NCBI GenBank assembly: GCA_903875815.1
Contig: CAIQXR010000263.1
Coordinates: 1 to 29,880 of the forward strand
DNA: 29,880 bases
Direction of reading: 5' to 3'
Origin: an uncultured Actinomycetes bacterium
Lineage (GTDB): Bacteria; Actinomycetota; Actinomycetes; Nanopelagicales; Nanopelagicaceae
In this document: in pieces, positions 8,721-17,263 of the stretch
How the letters are laid out: the number at the start of each line of letters is the position of its first letter
Numbering within the stretch: the stretch's first letter is position 1
Notes under the pieces: model-generated
The model's input: the letters and a program-made list of their open reading frames with translations, nothing else
What the model was told of the DNA's origin: nothing
The model's database searches: none
Program-made: the position numbers and the translations under genes

Positions 8721-8753
8721 TGCTAGGATTTCGCACCCCCTACCGCCGGTAGG
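8721..8753 (+). promoter_or_regulatory. Possible gltB promoter and palindrome
   Basis: TGCTAGGAT (8721-8729) resembles an extended -10 box. Ten bases on, CCTACCG-C-CGGTAGG (8739-8753) is a perfect 7-bp inverted repeat around one base, a size suited to a dimeric repressor or activator. It lies close to the predicted transcription start and about 60 bases before gltB. No T-run follows, so a terminator of the previous gene is less likely. The regulator is unknown. Confidence 0.35.
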
Positions 8754-8814
8754 AGGGCAGCACGTCAGAAGCTAGTTGGGCCATCGTCGTCCCGACCGTT
8801 CATCAGGAGCGATC

Positions 8815-11800
8815 GTGACTACATTTCCTAAGTACTCTGCTTTTCCATCTGCGCAAGGTCTTTATGACCCACGTAATGAGCGCGATGCATGTGGTGTTGC
8901 GATGGTTGCAACTCTCAATAAAAAAGCTACTCATGAAATTGTCGCGCAAGCTCTCGAAGCGCTTCGCAATATGGAACACCGTGGTGCAACTGGCGCAGAA
9001 CCAGATAGCGGTGATGGTGCGGGAATTCTGATAGTTATCCCTGACGCTTTCTATCGCGCAATCTCTGCCTTCGCACTTCCTGACGCTGGCAGCTACGCCA
9101 CTGGTATTGCATTTATCGAACCATCTTTTAGTGATCGCGCATCACTGGAAAAGATTGCTGACGAAGAAGGTCTCACTGTTCTTGGTTGGCGAGAACTCCC
9201 TATTAATTCTGCATCATTAGGTAAGACAGCGCTCTCTGTCATGCCACGCTTTGAGCAAGTCTTTATCGCAGGCAAGAACGGTGAGCGTGATCTTGTACTC
9301 GATCGATTGGCTTTTGCTTTCCGCAAGCGAGTAGAACATAACTTTCCGGTTTACATGCCATCACTCTCATCACGAACAATTGTCTACAAAGGTATGCTCA
9401 CCACCGGTCAATTAGAGGAGTTCTTCCCTGACCTATCTGATGAACGCGTCGCCTCTACTTTGGCACTCGTGCACTCTCGTTTCTCAACAAATACTTTCCC
9501 GTCTTGGCCACTAGCTCACCCATATCGCTACATCGCGCACAATGGTGAGATCAATACCGTTAAGGGCAACCGCAACTGGATGCGTGCGCGCGAGACGCTC
9601 TTGCAGAGCGATCTGATCCCTGGCGATATCACTCGTCTCTTCCCGATCGTGGATCCATCCGGAAGTGACTCGGCTTCATTCGACGAAGTGCTCGAACTTC
9701 TTTATCTGGGCGGTCGCTCGCTCCCACATGCAGTTCTCATGATGATTCCGGAGGCGTGGGAGAACCATGCAACCATGCCAGAGAAACTCCGCGAGTTCTA
9801 TCAATTCCACTCCAGCATGATGGAGGCGTGGGATGGCCCTGCTTGCGTGACATTTACCGATGGACATCAAGTCGGTGCCGTACTCGATCGCAATGGCCTT
9901 CGTCCATCGCGCTATTGGGTGACGCATGACGGTCTTGTCATTCTCTCCTCTGAAGTAGGCGTACTTGATATCGCTCCGGAGAAAATCGCCCGCAAGGGCC
10001 GGTTGCAGCCGGGTCGTATGTTCCTCGTCGATATCGAAGCCGGCCGCATCATTGAAGATAGCGAGATTAAGAATTCACTCGCCGAGGCTGCTCCCTATGG
10101 TCAGTGGCTTAAGGATGGTTTAGTTCGATTAGCTGATCTTCCAGCTCGCGAACACATTATTTATCCGCACTCATCGGTTCTTCGTCGCCAGCGTGCATTT
10201 GGCTATACCGAAGAAGAGATTCGCATCCTTCTTACTCCCATGGCAAAGGGCGGTGCAGAAGCACTCGGCTCTATGGGTACTGATACCCCTATTGCGGCGC
10301 TCTCTGATAAGCCACGTTTGATCTTCGATTACTTCATCCAACTCTTTGCGCAAGTAACAAATCCACCATTGGACGCGATCCGCGAAGAACTCGTTACTTC
10401 ACTCGGTGGCAGCATCGGCCCAGAGCACAATTTGCTTGATCCTGGTCCAGCATCATGCCGTCAGATCTCTTTGGACTTCCCAGTTATCGATAACGATGAA
10501 TTAGCAAAGCTCATTCACGTCAATGAAGAAGGTAACCAACCCGGTTTCCATTCTCATGTCGTTCGTGGTCTCTTCCCAGTTTTGGGTGGGGGAGAAGCAC
10601 TAGCAACTCGACTCGAGGAAATTCGTCATGAAGTCTCACAGGCGATTGCCGATGGCGCACACATCATCGTTCTCTCCGATCGCGATGGCGATTCTGAGGA
10701 AGCGCCTATCCCGTCACTCCTTCTTACTGCTGCAGTTCACCACCACTTAATTCGCGAGAAGACCCGTACCAAGGTCGGCCTGGTTGTCGAATCCGGCGAA
10801 GTGCGCGAAGTTCACCATGTTGCACTCCTCGTTGGTTTCGGCGCAGCAGCCGTTAACCCTTACTTGGCTATGGAATCTGCAGAAGATCTCGTTCGCCAAG
10901 GCGTGATCACTGGGATTACGCCCGAGAAGGCAGTAGCAAATCTCATTAAGGCGCTCGGTAAGGGCGTTCTCAAAGTTATGTCCAAAATGGGTATCTCTAC
11001 CATCGCTTCCTACACTGGCGCACAAGTATTTGAAGCGATCGGTCTTTCCAAGGAAGTTGTTGATGAGTATTTCACTGGTGTGACTTCACGACTTGGCGGA
11101 GTCTCACTCGACACGATCGCGCAAGAGACGATCAAGCGTCATCACATCGCCTATCCACCAGGGGGAGAAGTTCCTGGCACCAAGCGTTTACCTATCGGTG
11201 GCGAGTATCAGTGGCGTCGCGATGGCGAACCACACCTCTTCGATCCGGAGACGGTCTTCACTTTGCAGCACTCCACTCGCGCCAAGCGTTATGACATTTT
11301 TAAGCGCTACACCCAGAAGATTGACGATCAATCTCATAAGTTGATGACGCTGCGCGGCCTCTTTACTTTCAAAGAGGGATTGCGTCCTGCAATTCCACTA
11401 GATCAGGTAGAGCCAATATCCGAGATCATCAAGCGGTTCGCTACCGGCGCGATGTCCTATGGCTCAATTTCCGCCGAAGCTCATGAAACTCTTGCGATCG
11501 CGATGAACCGTATTGGTGGAAAATCGAATACTGGCGAAGGCGGCGAAAGCCCAGAGCGCTATTTGCCTATGGCCAATGGTGATTCCAAGCGATCTGCGAT
11601 CAAGCAGGTTGCCAGTGGTCGCTTTGGTGTAACGAGCGAATACCTCGTTAATGCCGATGATATTCAAATCAAAATGGCACAGGGCGCAAAGCCTGGTGAA
11701 GGCGGTCAGCTTCCTGGTGGCAAGGTCTATCCATGGATTGCGAAAGTTCGCTACTCCACGCCAGGTGTCGGACTCATCTCACCACCGCCACATCACGATA

Positions 11801-13344
11801 TTTACTCCATCGAAGATCTCGCCCAACTCATTCACGATTTGAAGAATGCCAATAACAAGGCGCGCATTCATGTGAAGTTGGTAGCCGAAGTGGGAGTCGG
11901 AACCGTTGCTGCAGGTGTCTCCAAGGCACACGCTGATGTTGTTTTGATTTCCGGCCACGATGGCGGAACAGGTGCCTCTCCACTTACCTCCTTGAAGCAC
12001 GCTGGAGCGCCGTGGGAGCTAGGCCTTGCCGAAACTCAGCAAACACTTATGCTCAACGGCCTTCGCGATCGAATCGTGGTTCAAGTCGATGGTCAGATGA
12101 AGACCGGCCGCGACGTTGTTATTGCCGCGTTGCTCGGTGGCGAAGAGTTTGGATTTGCTACTGCGCCGCTAGTTGTTTCTGGTTGCGTCATGATGCGCGT
12201 CTGCCATCTTGATACCTGTCCTGTTGGTGTTGCAACTCAGAATCCAGAGTTACGTGCTCGCTTCTCTGGCAAGCCAGAGTTTGTCGAGACTTTCTTTGAG
12301 TACATCGCTGAGGAAGTTCGCGAGTGGCTAGCAAAGCTCGGTTTCCGCACCCTTGCTGAAGCAATCGGACAAGTAGAAGTTCTCGATACTCGAGTAGCTG
12401 TTGATCATTGGAAGGCGAGTGGACTCGATCTCGCTCCACTACTCCAGGCACCAGTATTTGCTACGGATGCGCCTCGTTTTAATACGACTGTTCAGGATCA
12501 CGGTCTAGCAGCCGCACTCGATAATAAGTTGATTGATCTCGCGAAGGATGCGCTTGAAAATCGCACTCCAGTGAAGATCGCGCTTCCGATTCAGAATGTG
12601 AATCGAACGGCGGGAACAATGCTGGGATCAGAAGTCACTCGTCGCCATGGCGGCGCAGGATTGCCTGAGGGAACGATTGATATCACCTTCCATGGTTCAT
12701 CCGGCCAATCACTCGGAGCCTTCCTTCCACAAGGTGTCACCATTCGTATGTATGGCGATGCCAATGATTATGTCGGCAAGGGTCTCTCGGGTGGTCGAAT
12801 CATCGTTCGTCCCGACGAAAAGGCGACATTCAAGTCTGAAGAGAACGTGATCGCAGGTAACGTCATTGGTTACGGCTCTACATCTGGTCAGATCATGATT
12901 CGCGGCATGGTGGGAGAGCGGTTCTGCGTTCGCAACTCCGGTGCGACTGCGATCGTCGAAGGCGTTGGCGACCATGGTTGTGAATACATGACCGGCGGTA
13001 CAGCTGTCATTCTTGGTAAGACAGGCCGAAACTTTGCTGCGGGTATGTCTGGTGGCCGCGCTTTCGTCCTCGACCTCGATCCGCGACTTGTTAATGGTGA
13101 GATGGTGGACGTGCTCGCGTTGCCAGCTGATCAAGAAGAGCCGCTTCGCGCAATGCTCTCTGCATTCCACGCCGAAACTGGTTCAGAAGTTGCTCATTCA
13201 CTTCTCAACGATTGGGAGAACGGCAAGAGCCGGATCTCATTAGTTATGCCGCGCGACTATGCCCGAGTTCTCTCGGTAATCGCGCAAGCAGAGCGCGATG
13301 GCGTTCCTGCTGATCAAGCAATCATGGAGGCAATCAATGGCTGA
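8815..13344 (+). CDS. gltB: Glutamate synthase (NADPH), large subunit
   Basis: GltB hydrolyses glutamine and passes the ammonia to 2-oxoglutarate on FMN, giving glutamate. I choose GTG 8815, preceded by AGGAG at 8805-8809 with five bases between; the longer frame adds 13 unlikely residues. The protein then has 1509 residues, normal for the family. Cys26 in RDACGV is the nucleophile of the class II glutaminase domain and is exposed after removal of a 25-residue propeptide. The central and FMN-binding synthase domains follow, with [14 protein letters not shown]. Cys1124, Cys1130 and Cys1135 (C-x5-C-x4-C) bind the 3Fe-4S cluster. The C-terminal GXGXG beta-helix domain is complete. gltD begins inside its last codons. 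Confidence 0.97.
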   Translation: MTTFPKYSAFPSAQGLYDPRNERDACGVAMVATLNKKATHEIVAQALEALRNMEHRGATGAEPDSGDGAGILIVIPDAFYRAISAFALPDAGSYATGIAFIEPSFSDRASLEKIADEEGLTVLGWRELPINSASLGKTALSVMPRFEQVFIAGKNGERDLVLDRLAFAFRKRVEHNFPVYMPSLSSRTIVYKGMLTTGQLEEFFPDLSDERVASTLALVHSRFSTNTFPSWPLAHPYRYIAHNGEINTVKGNRNWMRARETLLQSDLIPGDITRLFPIVDPSGSDSASFDEVLELLYLGGRSLPHAVLMMIPEAWENHATMPEKLREFYQFHSSMMEAWDGPACVTFTDGHQVGAVLDRNGLRPSRYWVTHDGLVILSSEVGVLDIAPEKIARKGRLQPGRMFLVDIEAGRIIEDSEIKNSLAEAAPYGQWLKDGLVRLADLPAREHIIYPHSSVLRRQRAFGYTEEEIRILLTPMAKGGAEALGSMGTDTPIAALSDKPRLIFDYFIQLFAQVTNPPLDAIREELVTSLGGSIGPEHNLLDPGPASCRQISLDFPVIDNDELAKLIHVNEEGNQPGFHSHVVRGLFPVLGGGEALATRLEEIRHEVSQAIADGAHIIVLSDRDGDSEEAPIPSLLLTAAVHHHLIREKTRTKVGLVVESGEVREVHHVALLVGFGAAAVNPYLAMESAEDLVRQGVITGITPEKAVANLIKALGKGVLKVMSKMGISTIASYTGAQVFEAIGLSKEVVDEYFTGVTSRLGGVSLDTIAQETIKRHHIAYPPGGEVPGTKRLPIGGEYQWRRDGEPHLFDPETVFTLQHSTRAKRYDIFKRYTQKIDDQSHKLMTLRGLFTFKEGLRPAIPLDQVEPISEIIKRFATGAMSYGSISAEAHETLAIAMNRIGGKSNTGEGGESPERYLPMANGDSKRSAIKQVASGRFGVTSEYLVNADDIQIKMAQGAKPGEGGQLPGGKVYPWIAKVRYSTPGVGLISPPPHHDIYSIEDLAQLIHDLKNANNKARIHVKLVAEVGVGTVAAGVSKAHADVVLISGHDGGTGASPLTSLKHAGAPWELGLAETQQTLMLNGLRDRIVVQVDGQMKTGRDVVIAALLGGEEFGFATAPLVVSGCVMMRVCHLDTCPVGVATQNPELRARFSGKPEFVETFFEYIAEEVREWLAKLGFRTLAEAIGQVEVLDTRVAVDHWKASGLDLAPLLQAPVFATDAPRFNTTVQDHGLAAALDNKLIDLAKDALENRTPVKIALPIQNVNRTAGTMLGSEVTRRHGGAGLPEGTIDITFHGSSGQSLGAFLPQGVTIRMYGDANDYVGKGLSGGRIIVRPDEKATFKSEENVIAGNVIGYGSTSGQIMIRGMVGERFCVRNSGATAIVEGVGDHGCEYMTGGTAVILGKTGRNFAAGMSGGRAFVLDLDPRLVNGEMVDVLALPADQEEPLRAMLSAFHAETGSEVAHSLLNDWENGKSRISLVMPRDYARVLSVIAQAERDGVPADQAIMEAING

Positions 13345-14794
13345 TCCAAAAGGATTTCTCACCACACCACGTGCGACACCTACTCGCCGTCCCGTGGATG
13401 TTCGCATTAAAGACTGGAAAGAGGTCTACAACGAGCAGCCATTTGGTGACCTGCAGAAGCAAGCAGGTCGTTGTATGGATTGCGGCATTCCGTTCTGTCA
13501 TAACGGTTGCCCACTCGGCAATCTCATTCCTGAGTGGAACGATCTCATCTGGCGCGGTGAGAAGCAGAGCGCAATCGCTCGCCTTCATGCCACCAATAAC
13601 TTCCCTGAGTTCACTGGTCGTCTTTGCCCGGCGCCATGCGAAACTGCCTGCGTTGTCGGAATTAATGCTGACGCAGTAACCATCAAGCAAGTAGAACTTC
13701 GCACCATTGAAGAAGCATTTGCTAATGGCGTTGTTACGCCCCTTCACCCTGATCGCATCAGCGGCAAGACCGTTGCGGTGATCGGTTCTGGACCAGCAGG
13801 TCTTGCTGCAGCCCAACAACTCACTCGCGCTGGACACACTGTCGTTGTCTATGAGCGCGCTGATCGCGTTGGTGGACTTTTGCGCTATGGAATTCCAGAG
13901 TTCAAAATGGAGAAAGCGATTCTTGATCGTCGCATCTATCAGATGGAGGCAGAAGGTACTCGCTTCCGTACTGGTGTTGATGTTGGCGGCGAACTCACCG
14001 GTTCTGCGCTTCGTGCTAAGTACGATGCAATCGTGCTTGCAGTCGGTGCGACCAATTGGCGCGATCTCAATGTTCCGGGACGCGAGCTTAAGGGCGTTCA
14101 TCAAGCGATGGAATATTTGCCATGGGGCAACAAGCAAGGTCTCGGTGAATTGAAGGAAGAATCTCCTATCAATGCTGCCGGTAAGCACGTTGTGATCTTG
14201 GGTGGCGGAGATACTGGCGCAGATTGCTTAGGTACCGCAATTCGTCAAGGCGCAGCGAGCGTTACTCAGCTCGAGATCATGCCGCGCCCCACGGAAGAGC
14301 GCCCATCCTCTCAACCATGGCCTACTTATCCCATGATCTATCGTGTGAGTAGTGCGCATGAAGAAGGCGGCGATCGTATGTATGCCGTCTCCACGGAAGA
14401 ATTCCTCAGTGACGGTGAAGGAAATCTCCGCGCTATTAAATTGGTTGAAACCGAATTTGTTAATGGCAAATTCGAAAAAGTCGCGGGCTCTGAACGTGAG
14501 ATCCCAGCTGATCTCGCATTTCTCGCGATGGGCTTCGTGGGGCCTGAAAAGAGTCCACTTCTTTCACAACTGGAAGTGGAGTTCGATGAGCGTGGAAATA
14601 TCAAGCGCGCCGGCGACTTCCAAAGCACTGTCGATGGCGTCTTCGTCGCTGGCGATGCCGGCCGCGGCCAATCGCTGATCGTCTGGGCAATTGCCGAAGG
14701 TCGATCAGCTGCTTCAGCAGTCGATGAATATTTGATGGGGGAGACTCAACTTCCTGCCCCGATCGAACCAACAACTCGTCAGTTGCTCGCGTAA
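13337..14794 (+). CDS. gltD: Glutamate synthase (NADPH), small subunit
   Basis: GltD takes electrons from NADPH through FAD and two 4Fe-4S clusters to GltB. The start is ATG 13337, which overlaps the gltB stop by eight bases and has GGAGG at 13326-13330 six bases upstream; a longer in-frame start only rereads the gltB end. This gives 485 residues. Cys46, Cys49, Cys54 and Cys58 form the first cluster motif ([14 protein letters not shown]), and Cys97, Cys101 and Cys105 belong to the second. The FAD Rossmann loop is [11 protein letters not shown] (149-159). The NADPH loop is [11 protein letters not shown], and the final FAD contact is [10 protein letters not shown]. It is the ordinary partner of gltB, and both are expected on one transcript. 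Confidence 0.97.
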   Translation: MADPKGFLTTPRATPTRRPVDVRIKDWKEVYNEQPFGDLQKQAGRCMDCGIPFCHNGCPLGNLIPEWNDLIWRGEKQSAIARLHATNNFPEFTGRLCPAPCETACVVGINADAVTIKQVELRTIEEAFANGVVTPLHPDRISGKTVAVIGSGPAGLAAAQQLTRAGHTVVVYERADRVGGLLRYGIPEFKMEKAILDRRIYQMEAEGTRFRTGVDVGGELTGSALRAKYDAIVLAVGATNWRDLNVPGRELKGVHQAMEYLPWGNKQGLGELKEESPINAAGKHVVILGGGDTGADCLGTAIRQGAASVTQLEIMPRPTEERPSSQPWPTYPMIYRVSSAHEEGGDRMYAVSTEEFLSDGEGNLRAIKLVETEFVNGKFEKVAGSEREIPADLAFLAMGFVGPEKSPLLSQLEVEFDERGNIKRAGDFQSTVDGVFVAGDAGRGQSLIVWAIAEGRSAASAVDEYLMGETQLPAPIEPTTRQLLA

Positions 14795-14806
14795 AACCAT
14801 CGATTC

Positions 14807-14826
14807 GCGGGGGAATACGCCCCCGC
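14807..14826 (+). terminator. GC hairpin after gltD, without T-run
   Basis: GCGGGGG (14807-14813) and CCCCCGC (14820-14826) pair perfectly over a six-base loop, 13 bases after the gltD stop. The following bases are AACAATGG, with no T-run. It could be a hairpin-only terminator of the kind proposed in actinobacteria, or a 3' end stabiliser. It precedes the pyk promoter. Confidence 0.5.
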
Positions 14827-14863
14827 AACAATGGCTACTCACCAGTTCAATTCTTATTTAGGC

Positions 14864-14876
14864 TAAGGTTACGATC
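14864..14876 (+). promoter_or_regulatory. Leaderless promoter box for pyk
   Basis: TAAGGT (14864-14869) fits TANNNT and is followed by seven bases and then ATG 14877. No ribosome binding site precedes the start. Transcription is therefore predicted to begin at or next to the start codon. No good -35 is visible. Confidence 0.5.
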
Positions 14877-16319
14877 ATGCGTAGAGCGAAAATTGTGTGC
14901 ACCATGGGCCCAGCAGTCGAAGCCCCCGAAAAAGTATTAGAACTTCTCAATGCCGGGATGAATATGGCTCGCTTGAATCTCTCTCATGGCGGATATGACG
15001 AGCATCAAGCTCGCTTAGATCGAGTACGTGAAGCAGCTGCTAAAGCCGGAAAGCCAGTCGCAATTCTCGTTGACTTACAAGGTCCCAAGATTCGGTTAGC
15101 GCGATTTGAAAATGGTCCACACCAGCTTGCTCGCGGCGACATTTTCACCATTACGACTGATGAAGTTCCTGGCACAAAGGAGCGCGTGGGTACTACCTAC
15201 AAAGGTTTACCAGGAGATTGCAAGCCGGGCGATCGCATTTTGATCGACGACGGCAAAGTAACTGTCGAGGTCGTTGAAGTTAAGGGCAACGATGTTGTCA
15301 CTAAATGCATCGAGCCAGGAGCAGTTTCCAATAACAAGGGAATTAACTTGCCGGGCGTTGCCGTATCTGTTCCTGCACTCTCCGAAAAAGATAAAGAAGA
15401 TCTTCGTTGGGGACTTCGCGCTGGCGCCGATTTCATCGCCCTCTCCTTCGTCCGCAATGCCGCTGACATCATCGATGTTCACGCCATCATGGATCAAGAG
15501 GGCATCCGCCGCCCAGTCATTGCCAAGATCGAAAAGCCACAAGCTGTCGATGCTCTTGAAGAGATCGTCGCCGCCTTTGACGGCATCATGGTTGCTCGTG
15601 GCGACCTCGGCGTTGAAATGCCGATCGAAGAGGTGCCACTAGTTCAGAAGCGATGCATTGAACTTGCTCGCGCTGCGGCTAAGCCCGTTATTGTGGCAAC
15701 TCAGATGCTTGATTCGATGATCACTAACTCACGTCCGACACGCGCTGAAGCGACTGACTGCGCTAATGCCGTTCTCGATGGCGCCGATGCGCTCATGCTT
15801 TCTGGTGAGACTTCTGTCGGAGATTTTGCCATTGAAGCGGTTGCCACCATGGCACGCATTATTGAACGCACCGAAGAAGAGATGCTCCATCGCATCCCGG
15901 CACTTCTAGCTGCTCCAGATACCAAGGGCGGTGCCATCACTAAGGCAGCGACCGAAGTGGGTGGAATTCTTGGCGCGAAATTGCTCGTTGCCTTTACCCA
16001 AAGCGGTGATTCAGCCCGTCGTATGTCTCGACTTCGTTCACCAATTCCGATCTTGGCACTTACCCCTATCACTGAGGTGTACAACCAATTGGCGCTGACC
16101 TGGGGCGTCGACTCCTTGATTTCTCCCACCGTGGATACCACCGATGCAATGGTGAAGCAGGTAGATGCGCTACTGATCGAGAGTGGCCGCGTTCAAAAGG
16201 GTGAGAGCGTTGTTATTGTGGCCGGTTCGCCACCAGGAATTCCTGGCTCTACCAATGCCATGCGCGTACACCGCGTGGGCGATGCCGTTGATGGCACTGC
16301 CGCCGCTTACCGCAAATAG
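14877..16319 (+). CDS. pyk: Pyruvate kinase
   Basis: Pyruvate kinase makes ATP and pyruvate from phosphoenolpyruvate and ADP, the last step of glycolysis. The 480-residue length is normal for the bacterial enzyme without the extra C-terminal phosphohistidine-like domain. MRRAKIVCTMGP opens the barrel and ARLNLSHG holds the conserved Arg and Asn. IAKIEKPQ carries the catalytic Lys217 and metal-binding Glu. MVARGDLGVEMP and ATQMLDSMITNSRPTRAE follow in the usual order. The C-terminal domain starts near residue 345. The gene is flanked by a hairpin after gltD and by the tRNA promoter, so it looks like a single-gene transcript starting at the ATG. Confidence 0.97.
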   Translation: MRRAKIVCTMGPAVEAPEKVLELLNAGMNMARLNLSHGGYDEHQARLDRVREAAAKAGKPVAILVDLQGPKIRLARFENGPHQLARGDIFTITTDEVPGTKERVGTTYKGLPGDCKPGDRILIDDGKVTVEVVEVKGNDVVTKCIEPGAVSNNKGINLPGVAVSVPALSEKDKEDLRWGLRAGADFIALSFVRNAADIIDVHAIMDQEGIRRPVIAKIEKPQAVDALEEIVAAFDGIMVARGDLGVEMPIEEVPLVQKRCIELARAAAKPVIVATQMLDSMITNSRPTRAEATDCANAVLDGADALMLSGETSVGDFAIEAVATMARIIERTEEEMLHRIPALLAAPDTKGGAITKAATEVGGILGAKLLVAFTQSGDSARRMSRLRSPIPILALTPITEVYNQLALTWGVDSLISPTVDTTDAMVKQVDALLIESGRVQKGESVVIVAGSPPGIPGSTNAMRVHRVGDAVDGTAAAYRK

Positions 16320-16338
16320 GGATCGACCTAGTCAATTC

Positions 16339-16365
16339 TTGAGTAAGCCCACTGCCAGTTATACT
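16339..16365 (+). promoter_or_regulatory. Promoter of the tRNA and probably pdtaR
   Basis: TATACT (16360-16365) is the best -10 box in this gap and lies nine bases before the mature tRNA 5' end, leaving a very short 5' extension. TTGAGT (16339-16344) could be the -35, though the 15-base spacer is short. No other promoter can serve the next gene, because only one base separates tRNA and start codon. Confidence 0.5.
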
Positions 16366-16374
16366 TCGTGGCAA

Positions 16375-16447
16375 GCCTCGGTACTCCAACGGTAGAGAGG
16401 GCGGACTCAAAATCCGCACAGTGTCGGTTCAAATCCGACTCGAGGCA
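16375..16447 (+). tRNA. tRNA-Leu (anticodon CAA), class I shape
   Basis: A complete 73-base cloverleaf folds by eye. Acceptor GCCTCGG pairs with TCGAGGC (one G-T at position 7) and A73 is the discriminator. Anticodon stem GCGGA/TCCGC encloses CTCAAAA, giving anticodon CAA at 34-36 after the invariant T33. T stem GTCGG/CCGAC encloses TTCAAAT. The D stem has three pairs (CTC/GAG) with GG in the loop. T8, A14, A15 and T48 are in place. The variable loop is only five bases (ACAGT), whereas bacterial tRNA-Leu normally has a long variable arm. CCA is not encoded. The fold is clear, but charging with leucine is inferred from the anticodon and A73 only. Confidence 0.9.
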
Positions 16448-16448
16448 C

Positions 16449-17039
16449 ATGAGTCAGCTAAGCACGCCGGTGCGCATTCTGGTCGCAGAAGACGAAGCGA
16501 TCATTCGCATGGATTTAGTCGAGATGCTGACGGAAGCTGGCTATCAGGTCGTTGCGCAAGCAACTAATGGCGTAGAAGCGGTAGCTCTAGCGCAAGAACA
16601 TCGCCCCGATCTTGCAATCCTGGATGTCAAAATGCCCGAGATGGATGGAATCACTGCAGCACAGTCCATTATCGATATCGCACCAGTTCTGATGTTGACC
16701 GCATTCTCACAGCGCGAACTCGTGGAACGTGCACGTGACGCAGGCGCGATGGCCTATGTAGTGAAGCCATTTTCGATAGCAGATCTCGTTCCCGCAATTG
16801 AAATAGCAGTATCTCGCCACTCGCAAATGAGAGCGTTGGCAGATGAAGTTGCTGATTTGCATGAGCGACTAGAGACGCGAAAAGTTATTGATCGTGCAAA
16901 AGGAATCTTGATGGCCGCACTTAATCTTTCCGAACCTGAAGCATTTAGTTGGATTCAGCGAGCAGCCATGGATCGCCGTCTGAGCATGAAGGCAGTAGCC
17001 CAGGCTGTGATTTCGCCGGATTCGGTCCCGGAGCGCTAA
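16449..17039 (+). CDS. pdtaR: REC-ANTAR response regulator (PdtaR-like)
   Basis: This 196-residue two-domain regulator has an N-terminal receiver with acidic residues Glu14/Asp15, phosphorylated Asp59 (LAILDVKMP), Thr84 and Lys106 (VVKPFS). A short coiled linker leads to an ANTAR RNA-binding domain at about 136-188 (RAKGILMAALNLSEPEAF). ANTAR proteins bind paired hexanucleotide hairpins and prevent termination; the Mycobacterium relative PdtaR is activated by the kinase PdtaS. No kinase gene is in the window. ATG 16449 follows the tRNA 3' base by one nucleotide and has no ribosome binding site. The longer frame would run through the tRNA and is not credible. A GTG at 16470, just before the receiver, is a less likely start. 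Confidence 0.93.
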   Translation: MSQLSTPVRILVAEDEAIIRMDLVEMLTEAGYQVVAQATNGVEAVALAQEHRPDLAILDVKMPEMDGITAAQSIIDIAPVLMLTAFSQRELVERARDAGAMAYVVKPFSIADLVPAIEIAVSRHSQMRALADEVADLHERLETRKVIDRAKGILMAALNLSEPEAFSWIQRAAMDRRLSMKAVAQAVISPDSVPER

Positions 17040-17118
17040 GCCAGCCTTAAGTAAGTGACGTGCGGGGAGCCGCTGCAAAGGTCTCGCAGTTGCGCTCAAT
17101 TCCATGTAACAATCCTGT

Positions 17119-17157
17119 AAAAGGCGCCATTTTTGCTGATTTTGGCGCCCTTTTATT
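17119..17157 (+). terminator. Intrinsic terminator after pdtaR
   Basis: GGCGCCA (17123-17129) and TGGCGCC (17143-17149) form a 7-bp stem over a T-rich 13-base loop. An A-run precedes it and CTTTTATTT follows. It lies about 80 bases after the pdtaR stop. Confidence 0.75.
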
Positions 17158-17263
17158 TGTATTCACCCTTAGTTCACCTTTACTCTTTACACCTCCCTGT
17201 CCCGGGAAACAGGCAGTACCTAGGGCGATTTCATCGCCATAGTTCATCTACAGGAAGGTCTAC
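17157..17263 (+). promoter_or_regulatory. livK promoter and structured leader
   Basis: TTGTAT (17157-17162) and TACTCT (17181-17186), 18 bases apart, form a possible promoter. The leader of about 70 bases can form two hairpins: CCTGT/ACAGG (17196-17213) and GGCGAT-TTC-ATCGCC (17224-17238). AGGAAGG (17252-17258) is a strong ribosome binding site five bases before ATG. Two tandem small hairpins recall ANTAR targets, but I do not see matching hexanucleotide loops. Confidence 0.4.

Noticed and set aside
13334..14188. 284-residue open frame on the minus strand opposite gltD
   Set aside because: It is the shadow of a strongly coding plus-strand gene; the translation has no recognisable domain and no start signals.
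14831..14866. 11-codon ORF (MATHQFNSYLG) before pyk
   Set aside because: It has no ribosome binding site and ends in the TAA that the -10 box TAAGGT supplies anyway, so chance is the simpler view.
16368..16448. Long N-terminal extension of the ANTAR regulator starting at 16368
   Set aside because: It would be translated through the whole tRNA gene. The receiver domain homology begins after ATG 16449.
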